A stretch of 64,000 nucleotides of DNA from an uncultured Planctomycetales bacterium (GCA_937982665.1 CALJLD010000296.1:1-64000), one strand, 5' to 3'; shown: positions 51,980 to 61,771, counted from the first letter of the stretch. The notes: a model not told the origin generated them from the letters alone. Numbers and translations are program-made.

Positions 51980-52540
51980 TCAATTTTCCATCCCGGTTCG
52001 CCAGTTTATGATCTCTTCGGCAATGACTTCAGGCGATTTGTGATCCGTGTTGATAATCAAATTGGCCACAGATTGGTAGATCGGCGTCCGTTGCGCCAAG
52101 AGTTGCCGCAACTCGGCTTCTGCATCCAGGTCCGTAAGCGGCGGTCGATTGTGCACGGTCGTCGCGTCTTGCTGAATCCGCGACAGCATAGTCGCAACTT
52201 CCGCCTGCAACCAGACAGCGGCGGCGTGATCGCGCAGCATTTGCTGGTTTTCTTCCGCCAGGACGGCACCACCACCGGCGGAGATCACGCGGGTTGCCCT
52301 TGGTGGGCTTTCTTTCGCAAGCGCATCCCGCAAGGCTTGTGTTTCCAACTCGCGAAAAGCAGCTTCGCCCTCGGTCGAAAAGATCTCGCGAATGTTCTTG
52401 CCGGCTGTTTTGACGATGACCTGATCGAGATCGATGGCCTCGCATTGCAGCAGTTTGCCCAAAGCGAGCGCGACGGTTGTCTTGCCACACCCACGAGCTC
52501 CAATCAGCACAAAGGGACGCGTGGCGAGAGAATCCGACAT
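51980..52540 (-). CDS. aroK: Shikimate kinase
   Basis: 186 residues from ATG 52540. It phosphorylates shikimate in the chorismate pathway. Walker A GARGCGKTTVALALGKLL, the DLDQVIVKTAGKNIREIF shikimate-binding Asp, EGEAAFRELETQALRDAL (Arg) and ISAGGGAVL are all present, as is the LIDQ-type lid region RPPLTDLDAEAELRQLL. It leads the operon with the prepilin peptidase. Confidence 0.92.
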   Translation of the reverse strand: MSDSLATRPFVLIGARGCGKTTVALALGKLLQCEAIDLDQVIVKTAGKNIREIFSTEGEAAFRELETQALRDALAKESPPRATRVISAGGGAVLAEENQQMLRDHAAAVWLQAEVATMLSRIQQDATTVHNRPPLTDLDAEAELRQLLAQRTPIYQSVANLIINTDHKSPEVIAEEIINWRTGMEN

Positions 52541-52615
52541 CAATCAGGCCCGATGCTATGCGGGTGAAGCAACGTAGTTTGGACGGATCAGGGCGAGATC
52601 GCGAAATCTGGTCGG

Positions 52616-53866
52616 CTATTGGTTGTGTCTGGCCATGCGAAACACTTCCATCTTGCGGTCAAACAGAAACCGCAGCCAAAGTTTGACCCATGAATAATGC
52701 GCGTGCAGCGTGTCATACATTTCCGGCGCCAATCGCTTCAGCCGCGGCAAACGGTTCCACGGAATCTGCGGCAAGTCATGGTGCTCATTGTGATAGCCAA
52801 TATTGAAGGCCACCGTGTTGAGGTTGCCGTAATAGCTGTAGGTCTCTTGGCCTTTGCGAAAGACATAGTGCTCTTGAATCCAACGGGCACCGAGCGGATG
52901 CGGCCCAATGGCGAATATGGCACTGGCCATGAAATAGACAAACGTCCAAGGGCTGACCAACCAGGCCAATAACCCAACAAACGCAAACTGAATCACAAAG
53001 TTGGGCACCCGCCAGTTCACCCACGATGCCGGCTTGCCGCCGTGCTTCAAGAACATCGGTCGCAGCGATTGGAGCAGGGGGAACAAACACTGCCAGCCCA
53101 ATCTTCGCAGGAAGCCGCCGCGCAGCAACCAGGCTTCGTAGCGAGGCGCGACGTCAGCGTCGTGTTCGGTATTGCCCAGGTAGCGATGGTGCTTGAGGTG
53201 CCAAATACAAAACGGCACAGTGCATGGAAGCGCCATCGGAAAGTTCGCAACGATTGCCAGCACGCGATTCCAAAACGGCTTGCGGAAGATCAAGTTGTGG
53301 CAACATTCATGCACCAGCACCCACAGCGCATGATTGGCATAAGCGCCCACAAAGTAGGCGACCAACAAGAAAGCCCACCAAGGAGCACCAAAAAGCGAAA
53401 GCGAGATGGCTATTGCCGTTTGAACGGCAACGATGCTGACAATGGCAACACCGCTCCAGTAGTTGATGCCAAAGAGCTTTCGCACTTCCGGATGCTGGCG
53501 GATGATCTTCTTGGCACGAAGCGGATGCGGCTGCGGAGCCGGAGTGATCAAGTACGCGTTGCCGTCCGTGGGTACCGGGAAGGTTCCGTCTTCTGGCGGC
53601 GGATAGACAAAGTCCACGGCGCGCTGCCGAGCTTTCGCCAAAGCATCCGGAGAAGCGGAAACTTCGTCCGGCCCTCCAAACTGTTCATCCAAATGATCCG
53701 TTGTCGCCAAATCCGCATCGACCGCAGTCGGCTTTAACTCGCCTGCTTCCGCGCTGCTCGATTGCTGGGCAAGTTTTGTATCCGTCGCAAACTGAGCGGA
53801 CGGATCTTTGTGCGCAGCGTTGGACGAAGGGGATATGGACACGGGCCTTTGAGAGGGGCGGCTCAA
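52616..53866 (-). CDS. Sphingolipid delta-4-desaturase-like fatty acid desaturase
   Basis: 416 residues from TTG 53866 (no ATG in the first 200 residues; GTG 53842 is an alternative). After a disordered head of about 100 residues come HPLRAKKIIRQHPEVRKLFG and membrane helices with the three His boxes: HECCHN (186-190), HLKHHRYLGN (223-227) and GYHNEHHDLPQIPW (about 359-363). The order and the tails (YSYYGNLNTVAFNIGYHNEH, YDTLHAHYSWVKLW) match eukaryotic dihydroceramide desaturase DEGS1. It should be an iron-dependent membrane desaturase acting on an amide-linked or free fatty acyl chain. The substrate in bacteria is unknown. Confidence 0.82.
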   Translation of the reverse strand: MSRPSQRPVSISPSSNAAHKDPSAQFATDTKLAQQSSSAEAGELKPTAVDADLATTDHLDEQFGGPDEVSASPDALAKARQRAVDFVYPPPEDGTFPVPTDGNAYLITPAPQPHPLRAKKIIRQHPEVRKLFGINYWSGVAIVSIVAVQTAIAISLSLFGAPWWAFLLVAYFVGAYANHALWVLVHECCHNLIFRKPFWNRVLAIVANFPMALPCTVPFCIWHLKHHRYLGNTEHDADVAPRYEAWLLRGGFLRRLGWQCLFPLLQSLRPMFLKHGGKPASWVNWRVPNFVIQFAFVGLLAWLVSPWTFVYFMASAIFAIGPHPLGARWIQEHYVFRKGQETYSYYGNLNTVAFNIGYHNEHHDLPQIPWNRLPRLKRLAPEMYDTLHAHYSWVKLWLRFLFDRKMEVFRMARHNQ

Positions 53867-54082
53867 GAAGGGTGGCTCACGAAATCACGTGAAGGCAACC
53901 ACTCAATGTAGAGACTTCGCTGGCACTTCGGCAGTGCCAAACTTCGCTAATGGCAAGAAACTGCGAGCCAAAACGGCAAGAATCCCCCATCCGGCAGGGT
54001 TCGCCGAGATGCCCGTAACCTCAGCGTTGGCGCAGGCTTAGGTCAGGAAGCCACTCGCTGCAGCATGTGCGATTCTGCCCAA

Positions 54083-55069
54083 TCAATCGACTTGCTCGCG
54101 GATGAACTCGTAGCCGGGCGTTCCCTGCTGGGCCGTGAGATTCTCCGAGACATACCGCTGTGCTCCGCGAATGCCGGGCACCCGGAAGTTGTCGCCCTTC
54201 TGCAGGATAGGCTTGAACTCGTACATATGCCCAAAGGAGCGGTCGCCGGCAGCCTGACAGGGAATCCAATAACCGTTCCCGTCTTCGTCCTCCAGGTAGA
54301 ACTCCGGATAACAGTGATCGGGAATCCAAACGGTCCTCGCGGGGATCTTGTTGATGCGACACATTGCAATGAACAACGAACTCAGTTCCTCGCAGTCGCC
54401 GGTGCCATCGGTCATGGCTTGCTTGGCGCCCTTAAGTGGGCCGTTGACGTATTCGATATTCTCTCGCACCCAATCGTAGATCGCTTCCACCTTGCCCCAA
54501 GCGGACTCAGGCGCGGAGCCGATCTCGACTGCTTTGGCGCGAATTTCACGATCCGCCGTTTCAATGTAGGGGCTGGGCGCGAGATAGCTGCGGAGTTCGC
54601 GATTCAGCTTTTGCGGCATCCGAAAAACCGCAGGGCTTTCCGGAGCGTCCAACACATATTTGGTCACTTCGATTGTGACCACGGCCTTGGCTTCTCCTCC
54701 GGCAGGCAAGTTCGGCACTTGCACAACGTATTGATCAGCGGACCCGCTCAACGTACGGAACGAAGTCTTGCGAACCATTGGCGAGGTTTCTTCATCAACG
54801 ATGGTAACCTCTTGCTCCGGCCAGGCTCGCGGGATGGGCACGCTGGCCACAAGGTTGCGGCATGCTCCGTTCTTGCCCGTCAGCACGACACCAATCCGAT
54901 ACCGGACGGTGACATTCTCGCCGCGCCTGGGCCCTGCGCCGGGATCATATTCTTCGTCTTGATTGTTGGCCTGACCTAACGCCAGGCCTCCGTTTGTGGA
55001 GGGAAGACCAACCGCGAACAAGCCAACGCAAACCAAGAAAGTCGAAATGATCCAACGCCGATTCAACAT
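54083..55069 (-). CDS. Exported transglutaminase-like protein
   Basis: 328 residues. A signal peptide (FLVCVGLFAVGLPSTNGGLA) precedes a beta-rich part (VTVRYRIGVVLTGKNGACRN) and a transglutaminase-like core with DGTGDCEELSSLFIAMCRI (catalytic Cys), IPDHCYPEFYLED (catalytic His) and GYWIPCQ (Asp-containing triad region). Bacterial members are proteases or cross-linking enzymes, often linked to cell-surface modification. The substrate is unknown. GTG 55078 is an alternative start. Confidence 0.82.
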   Translation of the reverse strand: MLNRRWIISTFLVCVGLFAVGLPSTNGGLALGQANNQDEEYDPGAGPRRGENVTVRYRIGVVLTGKNGACRNLVASVPIPRAWPEQEVTIVDEETSPMVRKTSFRTLSGSADQYVVQVPNLPAGGEAKAVVTIEVTKYVLDAPESPAVFRMPQKLNRELRSYLAPSPYIETADREIRAKAVEIGSAPESAWGKVEAIYDWVRENIEYVNGPLKGAKQAMTDGTGDCEELSSLFIAMCRINKIPARTVWIPDHCYPEFYLEDEDGNGYWIPCQAAGDRSFGHMYEFKPILQKGDNFRVPGIRGAQRYVSENLTAQQGTPGYEFIREQVD

Positions 55070-55222
55070 CTGTTCCACTTATCTCATGAGGGCGTTCCTG
55101 CGGGCAGTATCCGCCCGCGCAATGTCAGAGCAGCAACTTTCCAGTGTACCTCGTGCAGGTGCCTGCGGCGAAGAAATCAAACGAGCAATCTGCGCCCCGA
55201 TCGATTTTCACAGCGTATGGAA

Positions 55223-56761
55223 TCAGCGAGCGCGAGCGCCGCGGTCGTATGAGCCATCGGATGACTTCAACTCAGCCAGCAATTCACTGAGCCGCTCCAC
55301 AATGTCCGGATGTAGCGTGTAGAGATTGATCTGTTCGGCCGGGTCATTCTCTAAGTCGTAAAGCTGTCCAAGCGGAGCGTCTTCCGGAGGCGTATAGCGC
55401 GTAAATCCACCGGAGTTCTTGCCCAAGATCAACTTCCATTTGCCCTGGCGGATTGCGAACAATCCATTGCCGGAATGATGGATCAAGTGATCGCGAATCG
55501 GCCCAGCATAGTTTTCACCAAACAAAGCAGGTCCGATGTCAAAACTGTCTTCAGCCGCATTCTCTGGCAATTCATACTCAATGAGCTTGGCCGTCGTTCG
55601 CATCAAATCGGTCAGGATGATCGGCTCCGCACTCGTCGCGCCGGCGTCAACTCGCCCAGGCCAACGGGCAATGAATGGAACGCGATGCCCACCTTCCCAG
55701 GCGTCACTCTTCATGCCCCGCCAAGGTCGACTTGGATCGTGGCCGAACTTTTTCACAGAGCCAGTGGGGCCGGACATGTTTGTTCCGTCCCGCTGCGGCG
55801 AGCCATTATCAGATGTGAAGATCACAAGCGTATCATCCACCGCGCCGGTGCGCTCTAACGCGTCCAAGACTTGCCCCACGGTCCAATCGACTTGATGCAC
55901 AAAGTCGCCATACCAGCCGGCTTCGCTCTTCCCCAGAAAATGTGGCGAAGGGGCGATCGGCGTGTGCGGCGCCGTCAAAGGCATGTAAAGAAAGAACGGC
56001 CGATCTGGCGACTCAGCCTGACGCTCAATGTACTGCACGGCGTGTTGCGTGAGAGTTGGCATGACGACCGAAAGGTCCCAGCCAGGCAAAGCCGGCCCGG
56101 CGTGACCGAACATTCCGTCCGGCTTTTCCGTCGTCGGTAAACCGACGCTGCGTTCATTCTCAATGAAGCAATACGGTGGGAAGTTGGGAACGTCATCGCC
56201 AAAGTAAGTGTCAAACCCGCGCGATGTTGGGCCGCCGCGGGTCGGTCGAGAAAAATCGACGCGCTGGCCAAACGCCTCGCGTTCATTCGGTGGAATGGTG
56301 TGGCCGTCGAATTCATTGGTGATGAAGCCGCCCTCCTGCAATGGCCAATCCCAACCAAGATGCCATTTGCCGATGCACGCAGTGGCGTAACCGTTTTCTT
56401 GCAACATCGCCGGAAGCGTCAGCCGATCCGGCTCAATCAATGGCGGATCCCAGGGCCAAAGCACACTGCGTTGCAGCGGCGTGCGCCAGCAATATCGCCC
56501 GGTCAGCAGCCCATACCGCGTGGGCGTGCAAACGCTCGAAGGCGTATGGGCATCCGTAAACCGCAAGCCCTGCTCGGCCATGCGATCAATATTCGGCGTG
56601 GGGATCTTAGACCGATCGTTGTAGCAATGCAGATCACCATACCCGAGATCATCGGCGAGAATGATCACAATGTTAGGCTTCTCCGCGACCGCGATCGGCA
56701 ACAGCGGCGAGGCCACGCTGATTGCCAGCGCGAAGAGTATGGCAGGTAAGGCTGACTTCAT
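55223..56761 (-). CDS. Exported sulfatase (arylsulfatase family)
   Basis: 512 residues. A signal peptide (ALPAILFALAISVASPLLPIAVA) precedes a sulfatase fold: IVIILADDLGYGD (metal Asp pair), SSVCTPTRYGLLTGRY with Cys78-x-Pro-x-Arg, the formylglycine motif, YATACIGKWHLGW, LVIFTSDNGSP (metal site) and MKSDAWEGGHRVPFIARWPG. It hydrolyses sulfate esters, probably of algal polysaccharides. A formylglycine-generating enzyme is required but not encoded in this window. Confidence 0.93.
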   Translation of the reverse strand: MKSALPAILFALAISVASPLLPIAVAEKPNIVIILADDLGYGDLHCYNDRSKIPTPNIDRMAEQGLRFTDAHTPSSVCTPTRYGLLTGRYCWRTPLQRSVLWPWDPPLIEPDRLTLPAMLQENGYATACIGKWHLGWDWPLQEGGFITNEFDGHTIPPNEREAFGQRVDFSRPTRGGPTSRGFDTYFGDDVPNFPPYCFIENERSVGLPTTEKPDGMFGHAGPALPGWDLSVVMPTLTQHAVQYIERQAESPDRPFFLYMPLTAPHTPIAPSPHFLGKSEAGWYGDFVHQVDWTVGQVLDALERTGAVDDTLVIFTSDNGSPQRDGTNMSGPTGSVKKFGHDPSRPWRGMKSDAWEGGHRVPFIARWPGRVDAGATSAEPIILTDLMRTTAKLIEYELPENAAEDSFDIGPALFGENYAGPIRDHLIHHSGNGLFAIRQGKWKLILGKNSGGFTRYTPPEDAPLGQLYDLENDPAEQINLYTLHPDIVERLSELLAELKSSDGSYDRGARAR

Positions 56762-56825
56762 CGCAAGCTCCCGCGTTTCTCATCGAATTTGCTCGTCGCA
56801 CGGCCAACTAACCCAGCCTTGCGGC

Positions 56826-57221
56826 TCATTGCTGCTGGAAGAAAACATCCGTCGTAACCACATACCCGCCGTGCTCGCTTGCATTGGCGTGGATGTTGAT
56901 TTTTGGCTGCAATTGCTGGCGAAACTCGTTGTGACTGATCACCATCGTGAGGTGTATGGGTATTGTCAGCGAGCTCAAATAAGCGATCGGCTCATTATCT
57001 TCTTGTGGAAATAGGCTTAGTTCGCAGCCATCGATGCGATCAACGGTAATCGTCTCAACGTTTGCCGCCGGATGCTGTTTTTGCAAGATTTCCGTCAGAT
57101 GGTTGTGAGGGAACTCACTCAAGCCAACCGAGATTCCAATGTGACAGAGCAGATCTTCCGTTGCAGCGATTTGATCGCGCAGAGTGGAAGGATTCCCGCT
57201 TTCGTTCGGGCTCACGTTCAT
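56826..57221 (-). CDS. Protein of unknown function
   Basis: 131 residues from ATG 57221. No signal peptide, membrane helix or recognised domain. The composition is unremarkable (Ile/His/Asn-containing, ending in FFQQQ). It lies 64 bases downstream of the sulfatase start and 75 bases beyond the radical SAM gene, on the same strand. The gene call rests on length alone. Confidence 0.4.
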   Translation of the reverse strand: MNVSPNESGNPSTLRDQIAATEDLLCHIGISVGLSEFPHNHLTEILQKQHPAANVETITVDRIDGCELSLFPQEDNEPIAYLSSLTIPIHLTMVISHNEFRQQLQPKINIHANASEHGGYVVTTDVFFQQQ

Positions 57222-57295
57222 GGCATTCCCGCATGCCCAGGCAACGATGGCACACTGACGTGAACAAGCCCAATGGCACTGATCACGACTTATTA

Positions 57296-58558
57296 CTACC
57301 CGCCCACTTCGGCCGGTTCTTGCTCTTCCACTTCCGGGCCGAGAATCTCTTCCACGCTTCGCGGGCTGTTGTAGACGCCGAAGTCATTGAACCAATGCTT
57401 CTTGGCGAAGCGATAGAACCAGCTTTTTTCTGGGATCTCGTTTCCCATGTCATGCTGCGAGGTCCGCGGCTGCATCGCCTGAAGTTCGGCCATGGCTTCT
57501 TTGCGGGCGGTGGCGTCTTTCGCGCCGTGCTTGTTCATCAGCCGTTGCAAGAGGTCAGGGCGTTCCAGCACAATGCAGCCTCGCGTGCTGGTGGCGGCCA
57601 GGTCGCGGAAGTCGCGAAGGAACTCTGACTCGATGAAGGTTTTGTGGATCGGCCGTTCGTCGTGGATCGATTCTTTGGCGAACTGCACAATGGGGCACGG
57701 CTCGACATCACCCCACGGATTGATGTGATGTGAAATGCCAGTCGCCGCCGGGCATAACGCTTGTCCGGCATGATCAAAGTAAGCATCGATCACACCGATC
57801 GGCTTCTTCGCACGAATATTAACCACAAACTCTCGGACTTGTCGCTGCTGATCCGGCGTGAGCGCCAGCTCCGGACAAGCATCCGGGCCCACGGGGCGAT
57901 ACGTGTGGTACCACATGTACATCGCGCCCAGTTCAATCAGCCGATCAACCCAGCTCTCTTGCAGGAGGTCATCGAAGTTTGTCTGACACAAGCTGGTGGC
58001 AATCCCGGTGATGAGCTTATGCTTCACCGCGTTGTGAAAGCCTTCCATGGTTTTGGAAAGCACATTCTTATGGCCGCGACGTTCATCACTGATGATCTCC
58101 GTTCCTTCAATGGAAATCAGCGGTGACGCATTGCCCAGCTTCTTCAACTCGCGTGCGACTTCATCTGTGATGAACTGCCCATTGGTGAACACCTGGAAGT
58201 AACAGTCCGGATGAGCGGCCAGGATCTCCATCAACTCCGGATGCATGAACGGCTCGCCGCCCAATAGCCCAAAGAACGAATTGCCCAGTTCCTTGGCTTC
58301 GGAGATCAGGCGGTTCATCGCCTTGAGGTCGATGGTTTGTTGCTTGGCGGCGACATCGACCCAGCAGCCTTGGCAACGCAGGTTGCAGCTGTTGATGATG
58401 GAAACATACAGAAACGGCGGAAAGTACTCGCCCTGCTTGAGCCGCTTCTTATGCTTCTGCACAGAACGCATGCCCTTCCAACCGGCATTCCACGCCAGCT
58501 TCCAGAGCAGCCGCTTGTTGGTTTCAAACATCAGCCGTTTGGCCATGCGAAAGAACAT
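57296..58558 (-). CDS. Radical SAM protein
   Basis: 420 residues. The N-terminal helices (RLLWKLAWNAGWKGMRSVQK) precede SIINSCNLRCQGCWVD with the CxxxCxxC cluster motif (Cys58, 62, 65), then FFGLLGGEPFMHPELMEIL (SAM-binding GGE), QVFTNGQFIT and ISIEGTEIISDERRGHKN. A further Cys-containing segment (CPAATGISHHINPWGDVEPCPI) resembles a SPASM-type auxiliary cluster region. The reaction is unknown; related proteins act in peptide or lipid modification. Confidence 0.9.
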   Translation of the reverse strand: MFFRMAKRLMFETNKRLLWKLAWNAGWKGMRSVQKHKKRLKQGEYFPPFLYVSIINSCNLRCQGCWVDVAAKQQTIDLKAMNRLISEAKELGNSFFGLLGGEPFMHPELMEILAAHPDCYFQVFTNGQFITDEVARELKKLGNASPLISIEGTEIISDERRGHKNVLSKTMEGFHNAVKHKLITGIATSLCQTNFDDLLQESWVDRLIELGAMYMWYHTYRPVGPDACPELALTPDQQRQVREFVVNIRAKKPIGVIDAYFDHAGQALCPAATGISHHINPWGDVEPCPIVQFAKESIHDERPIHKTFIESEFLRDFRDLAATSTRGCIVLERPDLLQRLMNKHGAKDATARKEAMAELQAMQPRTSQHDMGNEIPEKSWFYRFAKKHWFNDFGVYNSPRSVEEILGPEVEEQEPAEVGG

Positions 58559-58613
58559 GAAACGTCCTGCAGTTGTTTGTTATTCTCTCCAACAGACATT
58601 GTCCGACGGGTGC

Positions 58614-58635
58614 CACTGGTAACTTGTTACCAGTG
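58614..58635. repeat. Perfect 22-base palindrome
   Basis: CACTGGTAAC and GTTACCAGTG flank a 2-base centre. It lies in a 354-base gap upstream of the radical SAM gene and the DinB-like gene. It could be a dimeric-regulator operator or a planctomycete dispersed repeat. No gene is seen in 58559-58912. Confidence 0.6.
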
Positions 58636-58912
58636 CTGTTCGTAGTACGTTGGACGTTGTCGTTGTCTCTTGATTCCGGAGTCCTCTCCCCCATGGGAGC
58701 GAGTACTCAATGTAGTGGCACACATTTACACCAATCAGTATAGCAGCCACATCCTTCAATCACATGTTGGCGAAAGCACGAATCCGTAGCGATTCCCATG
58801 GATTGCCAGCGGGCGGATAGGCGGCGATAACGGGCACGGGGCTTGCCGGCGGAACACCATCGGTCGCCAACGTCGGTCGCCATCGTCGCCGCAAACTTAC
58901 AGGGAGCGAACT

Positions 58913-59452
58913 GTGAACACCAACCTCGGCACGGAAATTCTGCAATCCGCTATTGCGGAAATGCGGCGCTATAAGAGCCTGGCGGACAGGGCTTTGGCTC
59001 AAACATCCAGCGAGAATCTGCACAAGCCGCAGGACGAGAATACCAATTCGCTGGTTGTGATCATGAAGCATGTGGCCGGCAATTTGCGTTCGCGCTGGAC
59101 TGACTTCCTGACCAGCGACGGTGAGAAGCCTTGGCGGAACCGCGACACGGAATTTGTGGACGACTTTACCAGTCGCGAAGAGTTGTTCGCCTTTTGGGAG
59201 GAAGGCTGGCGCGTGGCGATGGAATCTCTGCAAGGCCTGACGCCCGCGGACTTGAACCGCACGGTCACAATTCGCGGCGAACCGCACAGCGTGCCGCTGG
59301 CGATGGCCCGCAGCCTGGCTCACACGGCTTATCACGTGGGGCAGATTGTGCACGTCGCGCGACATTACGCCGGCGACAACTGGGAGACGCTGACCATTCC
59401 GCGCGGAGGATCGGAAGCATTCAATCAGGCAATGCGTGAAGGCAAAGTGTGA
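58913..59452 (+). CDS. DinB-superfamily protein (DUF1572-like)
   Basis: 179 residues from GTG 58913, with GGGAGCG upstream. Motifs of the four-helix DinB-like fold include SLVVIMKHVAGNLRSRWTDF (metal His), DEKPWRNRD-type segment and SLAHTAYHVGQIVHVARH (two metal His). Members include DUF1572 and bacillithiol- or mycothiol-dependent S-transferases. The substrate is unknown. It precedes the Tm-1-like gene by 91 bases on the same strand. Confidence 0.85.
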   Translation: MNTNLGTEILQSAIAEMRRYKSLADRALAQTSSENLHKPQDENTNSLVVIMKHVAGNLRSRWTDFLTSDGEKPWRNRDTEFVDDFTSREELFAFWEEGWRVAMESLQGLTPADLNRTVTIRGEPHSVPLAMARSLAHTAYHVGQIVHVARHYAGDNWETLTIPRGGSEAFNQAMREGKV

Positions 59453-59543
59453 ATCGGCTTGAATTCGGCATGGCGATCGGCAACAACGGTTGACGAATCA
59501 GCAAGACTCCCAGGGACCAGACTCCTCCACGCGAAGACCCATC

Positions 59544-60764
59544 ATGCCTGTTTATCTGCTGGCGACGCTCGACACCAAGGGACAAGAAGCTGCTTTCGTT
59601 CGCGAGCGATTGCAAGCCGCCGGCGTGGATGTGCGATTGGTCGATACCAGTTGCATTGGCACACCAGCGGTGGCGGCGGATATTCCTCGCGAGGAAGTTT
59701 ACAAGGCTGGCGGCGCGGATCTGGTTGAAGTGCAAAAGCGCGAAGATCGCGGCGAAGCCATCACTTGTGCGGCGAACGGAGCGGCCAAACTCGTTAGCGA
59801 AGCTCACGCCCGTGGCGAGGTCTCCGGCGTGTTGGGTTTGGGTGGTTCGGCCGGCACCACCATTGGCACGTCCGCCATGCGAGCGTTGCCGCTGGGCGTT
59901 CCCAAGTTGATGGTCAGCACGCTGGCATCTGGGCAAGTGCGGCAATATGTCGGTGACAAAGATATCCTGATGCTCAACTCCGTCGTGGATATTTCCGGCG
60001 TCAATCGCATCAGTCGACTGGTCTTAGGCAACGCCGCGGCTGCCATGGCTGGCATGGTTAACGCCTCGCCTGCGGAAGCGGCCGAAGACCGTCCGCTCAT
60101 TGCCGCGAGCATGTTTGGCGTGACCACACCTTGCGTGGAAGCGGCGCGCAAGATTCTGGAAGACGCCGGCTATGAAGTTTTGGTTTTCCACGCGACTGGC
60201 AATGGCGGCATGGCGATGGAATCGCTGATTGCCGATGGGCTCATCGCCGGCGTGCTCGATATCACGACAACCGAGTTGGCGGATGATCTCGTCGGTGGAG
60301 TGCTTTCGGCAGGGCCGGATCGTCTGACGGCAGCCGCCAATGCCGGAGTGCCGCAAGTGATCTCCGTGGGCGCACTCGACATGGTTAACTTCCACGCGCC
60401 GGACTCCATGCCCAAGGAATTCGCCGAGCGAAAGATCTATCGCCACAATCCAACAGTCACTCTGATGCGAACGACCGCCGAAGAAAATGCCGAGCTTGGC
60501 CGTCGCATTGCCGCTAAAGCATTGCAGTCCACAGGTCCGGCTTGCGTGCTGTTGCCGCTACAGGGAGTTTCGGCCATCGACAAAACCGATCAACCGTTTG
60601 ATGATCCGACCGCGCGCGGGGCGCTTTACGATGCCATTCGCGGCGGGATGACTTCCGCTCCCGCCAACGTGGAACTTCGCGAACTTGACCAGCACATCAA
60701 CGATCCGGAATTCGCCCAAGCCGCGGCTGAAGCGCTGTTGGCAATGATCAAGCAATCGGCCTAA
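59544..60764 (+). CDS. Tm-1-like ATP-binding domain protein (UPF0261)
   Basis: 406 residues from ATG 59544, which matches the family start PVYLLATLDTKGQEAAFVR. LVDTSCIGTPAVAADI, GVLGLGGSAGTTIGTSAM, VPKLMVSTLASGQV, VSPAEAAEDRPLIAASMFGV-like segments and FHATGNGGMAMESLI fit this family. The plant relative Tm-1 inhibits tobacco mosaic virus RNA replication; the bacterial function is unknown, though ATP binding is expected. Confidence 0.88.
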   Translation: MPVYLLATLDTKGQEAAFVRERLQAAGVDVRLVDTSCIGTPAVAADIPREEVYKAGGADLVEVQKREDRGEAITCAANGAAKLVSEAHARGEVSGVLGLGGSAGTTIGTSAMRALPLGVPKLMVSTLASGQVRQYVGDKDILMLNSVVDISGVNRISRLVLGNAAAAMAGMVNASPAEAAEDRPLIAASMFGVTTPCVEAARKILEDAGYEVLVFHATGNGGMAMESLIADGLIAGVLDITTTELADDLVGGVLSAGPDRLTAAANAGVPQVISVGALDMVNFHAPDSMPKEFAERKIYRHNPTVTLMRTTAEENAELGRRIAAKALQSTGPACVLLPLQGVSAIDKTDQPFDDPTARGALYDAIRGGMTSAPANVELRELDQHINDPEFAQAAAEALLAMIKQSA

Positions 60765-60779
60765 TTGGTCTCAGGCAAA

Positions 60780-61712
60780 TTAGCCTTTGCGCTGTGGTCC
60801 GTCCCACTCAAGCGCCGTGCGATCCCAATCCGCACAATTCGCCGCGGCTTCATAAGTGCTTTCGAAGAACGCCAGCAAGTCATCCTCTGGCGTGGCCGAT
60901 TCTTGCACGGCCGCATACGGTAGCACGAACTCGCCCATCTCTTGGCTGTAGCTGGCCGCTTCCGGCAGCGCAGGCTGTTCCGCAAACTTCTCCGGCACCG
61001 GATAAGCATATGCATAGAAGAAGGCCGGATTCTTGCCATCGCTTGGCCAAAATCCGCAACTGGAAACCTCGTGCGAGTAAGCTTCTCGCGTGATCCAATC
61101 CGGCATGTGCGGGAATCCGCCGGGATGCGGCGGGGCCGGCCGACCGGAAAACCGAGTCACAGCCATGTCAAAACTTCCCCAGAAAAAATGCACAGGGCTG
61201 CATTTGCCGACGAAGCCGGCGCGAAACTTGTTCATCACCCGGTCCGTGCTGACAAGCGCTCGATGCAAGTTCTTGGCCCAATCTTCATCATAAGCGTTGT
61301 GCTGGTCATCCTCCGCAAACGGAATCGGTTCGGTGACTTCATTCGGCGCGCCGTGAATTCGCACCGGCAAGTCCAATTCGCCAAGTTGCTCCATCGTCCG
61401 CTGAAAGAAGTCGGCCACGCTCATGGATTCCAGCGCAAAGCCAGCTGTGGCACCATCGTCTGCCGTAATCAGCAAAGCCGGTTCTTGAAAATCAAACTCA
61501 ATCTGAAAAGAGCGATCGCCGTGCGGCATGTTGAGTGTGGTCAGCCCCCGCGGAGTGGTGTACAGCGTGCAATGCCAGGAATGATTGATCCAAGGCATCT
61601 GCCGCGTGCGGATTTTGCCAACAATCTGCGTCCACATATGCAGCGTGTCGCGGGCGTTGGCATTTCCGTCAAGCGAAATATCGGGCCAAGGGGCGACTTG
61701 CGATTCAGCCAT
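60780..61712 (-). CDS. DUF5996-family protein
   Basis: 310 residues from ATG 61712, with GGAG in CCTGTC context upstream. The sequence (WPDISLDGNANARDTLHMWT, HSWHCTLYTTPRGLTT, PVHFFWGSFDMAVTRFSGRPAPP) matches the DUF5996 pattern seen in many bacteria. It is soluble, with no signal peptide. No activity is known to me. It converges on the Tm-1-like gene with a 15-base gap. Confidence 0.8.
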   Translation of the reverse strand: MAESQVAPWPDISLDGNANARDTLHMWTQIVGKIRTRQMPWINHSWHCTLYTTPRGLTTLNMPHGDRSFQIEFDFQEPALLITADDGATAGFALESMSVADFFQRTMEQLGELDLPVRIHGAPNEVTEPIPFAEDDQHNAYDEDWAKNLHRALVSTDRVMNKFRAGFVGKCSPVHFFWGSFDMAVTRFSGRPAPPHPGGFPHMPDWITREAYSHEVSSCGFWPSDGKNPAFFYAYAYPVPEKFAEQPALPEAASYSQEMGEFVLPYAAVQESATPEDDLLAFFESTYEAAANCADWDRTALEWDGPQRKG

Positions 61713-61771
61713 GACAGGCTCCGTGTTGCACGAGTGATTGCAATTTTGATTTGCGGCTGCGAATACTTCTG

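Noticed and set aside
53921..53939. 7-bp inverted repeat TGGCACT/AGTGCCA as a terminator for the transglutaminase-like gene
   Set aside because: No T tract follows on either strand and it is more than 100 bases from the gene end.
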